A stretch of DNA of 64,000 bases from Arctopsyche grandis (Eukaryota > Arthropoda > Insecta > Trichoptera > Hydropsychidae), in assembly GCF_051622035.1 (NCBI RefSeq), contig NC_135358.1, positions 8,721,001 to 8,785,000 of the forward strand. Direction: 5' to 3'. Positions 63,001 through 64,000 of this stretch are shown in pieces. Both the position numbers and the translations under genes were made by a program. The first letter of the stretch is position 1; each line of letters begins with the position of its first letter. The notes under the pieces are model-generated. The model searched no databases and was not told where the DNA came from. It saw only the letters and a list, made by a program, of their open reading frames with translations.

Positions 63001-63521
63001 CAAAAACATCGGAAGTTACTGCTCCAGCTGCAGCATCAACTGAATTAACACATTAAAAATAAAAATTAAACTTCAGAAAAAAGAAATATAATTCTCATCA
63101 TAAAAATAAAATTTAAAAATGAGAATTCTTCAACGAAATCAGAAATAATAAAAATATGGTAAAAGCATCGGATTAAAATAAAAGGAAGAATTTTTTGCAA
63201 TCATGCAACATATCAATGATGATGTTTGATTAACTGACATTTCAAACAAATGTATTTCATTATTCAAATGATATACAATTGCAGGGTAACAACATGCATA
63301 TATAAAATTTTGAACATTGCAGACCAGGTTATTTATATCTATGCACATATTAAGTAAATTTATAAATTTTCAAGAAGAAGACAGACCACTCCCAAGTCTG
63401 GGCGGAGGAGCGGGCTTCCTGGTACTGCCGCCTGAAGAGGCGCTGTATACGGAGGTCATGGACTGGTAACCACTACTTGCAGTACTTAAGGCAGTAGTCG
63501 CACGTCGGCTAATTTCCATTC
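56004..63521 (-). CDS. CLASP: CLASP / Orbit (CLIP-associating protein), 3' part of gene; 5' end outside window
   Basis: Coding exons in order: 63521-63387, 63039-62876, 62781-62659, 62579-62460, 62378-62251, 62170-62042, 61954-61761, 61685-61638, 61362-61231, 61080-60946, (candidate 60345-60325), 59886-59779, 59685-59541, 59456-59303, 59226-59089, 59009-58872, 58792-58611, 58490-58374, 58305-58065, 57977-57899, 57814-57692, 57614-57506, 57412-57305, 57230-57142, 57056-56915, 56836-56659, 56579-56373, 56287-56153, 56078-56004 (stop). Every phase agrees, giving about 1264 residues. Seen: TOG2, Ser/Arg-rich linker with SGIP, TOG3, second Ser-rich linker, C-terminal helical domain. Known for the family: CLASPs bind tubulin through TOG arrays and EB1 through SxIP, promote rescue at plus ends and kinetochores, and bind CLIP through the C terminus. 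The first exon enters in phase 1, so TOG1 should lie to the right. Confidence 0.95.
57142..57977 (-). CDS. CLASP: CLASP second Ser-rich linker exons
   Basis: Exons 57977-57899, 57814-57692, 57614-57506, 57412-57305 and 57230-57142, all 79-123 nt. They encode the SELSPEYQQVASDI helix end of TOG3, a RGDSPGRGLSNSP segment, RNLRKTTAEIQNYTH (helical), then polar linker with EERERGSREREK. Exon 57305 uses a GTAGTT donor. Composition is typical of a disordered, phosphorylatable linker. Confidence 0.88.
58065..59226 (-). CDS. CLASP: CLASP TOG3 domain exons with preceding Ser-rich segment
   Basis: Exons 59226-59089, 59009-58872, 58792-58611, 58490-58374 and 58305-58065. SEASSVCSERSFESYRR is the conserved DASSVCSERS signature before TOG3. 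SAREIIDLCASTQWTDRKDGLLYL, FTRMFVDTHTKVFGLFLD, WLYLLITRLLNKLGGDLLG, FPYELQLQCIFR and PDIRYSAKRALAALFDCD follow, the HEAT helices of the third TOG domain. Confidence 0.94.
59303..59886 (-). CDS. CLASP: CLASP exons with EB1-binding SxIP motif
   Basis: Exons 59886-59779, 59685-59541 and 59456-59303. They encode RSRSRVSQSQPSSRSSSP, matching the conserved VSQSQPGSRSSSP stretch of animal CLASPs, then SRRSSGIPRSLAGSRETSP. SGIP in basic/Ser context is the SxIP EB1-docking motif, followed by SP sites suited to CDK/GSK3-type control. The acceptor before 59685 is the less common AAG. Confidence 0.9.
60325..60345 (-). CDS. candidate 21-nt CLASP microexon
   Basis: In the 1.06 kb intron between 60946 and 59886, the segment encodes GEAAQQ plus two split codons. 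It is flanked by AAG on the acceptor side and GTAAAT on the donor side. Its length and phase (2+18+1) insert seven residues without frameshift. The acceptor is weak, with little pyrimidine tract, so this may be chance or alternative splicing. Confidence 0.35.
60946..61954 (-). CDS. CLASP: CLASP exons: end of TOG2 helix and Ser/Arg-rich linker
   Basis: Four exons: 61954-61761 (CRRAFWLFKRSFPAAGDSLYASLD, the last TOG2 helices), the 48-nt exon 61685-61638 (RRPSANTRSPSASIT), 61362-61231 (SGLVRTGSLRRAQGSPRRRLS) and 61080-60946 (AIDTVAAQRARVRAAYSQITRHKP). The linker is basic and Ser-rich, as in the microtubule-lattice-binding part of CLASPs. All junction phases are 1, so single exons can be skipped without frameshift. 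Confidence 0.9.
62042..63039 (-). CDS. CLASP: CLASP TOG2 domain exons
   Basis: Five exons encode SDVFEAQFSTVP, YSPRDLDDICRLA, NADWEKRIDALKKIRAL, FGVPFLVVIKELRSQVVREA, AYILAELINLVQNSAK, YIVRYVHAPRLIPYI and a SVLSEILCLLLETW block: the paired helices of a HEAT-repeat tubulin-binding TOG domain. W of DWEKR and the RSQVVREA turn are typical intra-HEAT loop features. Introns are 75-100 bp, all GT-AG. Confidence 0.93.
63387..63521 (-). CDS. CLASP: CLASP exon upstream of TOG2 (first in window)
   Basis: A linker rich in Ser, Thr and Pro (SGGSTRKPAPPPRLGS) between TOG1 and TOG2. Acceptor GCTAG, donor GTCTGT. It starts two bases before an ATG (MEISRR), so it could also begin an alternative short isoform. 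The phase-1 entry and a good acceptor favour an internal exon. Confidence 0.8.
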
Positions 63522-64000
63522 CTAGCAATGATGATGAATGAAATAGTTAGTCAGGTTAAGATGTGATAGTCAGCCACACAATAGTCACAAATGCAACAGG
63601 CAATAGACGAATATATGTGACACAGAACAAAAGTGAAAACAAGACTGCACACAATTAAAAAGAACGAATAAGATAATTTATAAAAATTAGAATTCAGCAA
63701 TAGAAAGATTCATTTGCAATTCTGATGGCTCCACATAGAAACTTTTAGGTCGTATTTTAATTATAATTAATATAAGCAAATGTAAGTATGTATATGTAAA
63801 TATTATAAAAGGATTTTAGTTTTTTTTTTTAAAGCCATTTAGCAATCTCCAATTAGCAAATTTAAACATACATGCATATAAACAGGCTCAAGAATGTGCG
63901 AGTGATTCAAGTCATTTGATTTGAAATTATATTGATTATGTTAATATTTATTTATGAGTCATAGTAATTCGTAGATTATCATAACAAAGTAAGCACACAT
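63522..64000. other. CLASP intron, continues past window edge
   Basis: No exon identified. The intron feeding exon 63521-63387 (entry phase 1) extends to the right. Confidence 0.6.

Overview
This 64 kb window is from an arthropod nuclear genome, almost certainly an insect. It is AT-rich, has spliced genes with short GT-AG introns, and is full of TA/CATA microsatellites, tRNA-derived SINEs, Helitrons and hAT-type DNA transposons. The two recognisable proteins are an insect serine protease (filzig family) and an insect CLASP/Orbit. I cannot place it to order from sequence alone.

Layout. Bases 1-12.1 kb hold no gene: SINEs, hAT-like MITEs, two Helitrons and one unusual inverted-repeat element (7.6-8.5 kb). 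From 12.16 to 36.51 kb on the minus strand lies a complete filzig-type serine protease gene in eight coding exons. It was reconstructed with every intron phase agreeing and gives a predicted 1232 aa. A membrane-anchor exon at 36.2-36.5 kb is followed by a 14.6 kb intron, then a 2.5 kb Ser/Thr/Pro-rich exon that starts with a clip-like Cys module, then six protease exons. The last exon, with the catalytic serine, stands 4.9 kb away behind an intron packed with nested transposons. From 36.9 to about 51.6 kb is a transposon-dense intergenic block: two very long (TA)n tracts, Helitrons, palindromic MITEs and a 1.9 kb hAT-like element that contains another hAT element. From 51.6 to 56.0 kb is plain AT-rich DNA. 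From 56.00 kb to the right edge, minus strand, are 28 well-supported coding exons plus one candidate microexon of a CLASP (CLIP-associating, Orbit/Mast) microtubule plus-end regulator. They cover the TOG2 domain, SxIP linker, TOG3, Ser-rich linker and C-terminal domain; the 5' end with TOG1 lies beyond the window.

The two genes share an orientation but have unrelated jobs: extracellular/apical matrix proteolysis against microtubule dynamics. I see no operon-like or system-like linkage and no credible undescribed multi-gene system. The most informative material is the transposon stratigraphy. Several insertions have exact 8-bp target duplications that give nesting order: hAT in LTR, hAT in Helitron, hAT in hAT, SINE in MITE. 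There are also hAT-like MITE families with subterminal CCCGGG or TTCGAA arrays, a tRNA-SINE family, and a 21-nt candidate microexon in CLASP. All assignments rest on reading the sequence; no database search was possible.
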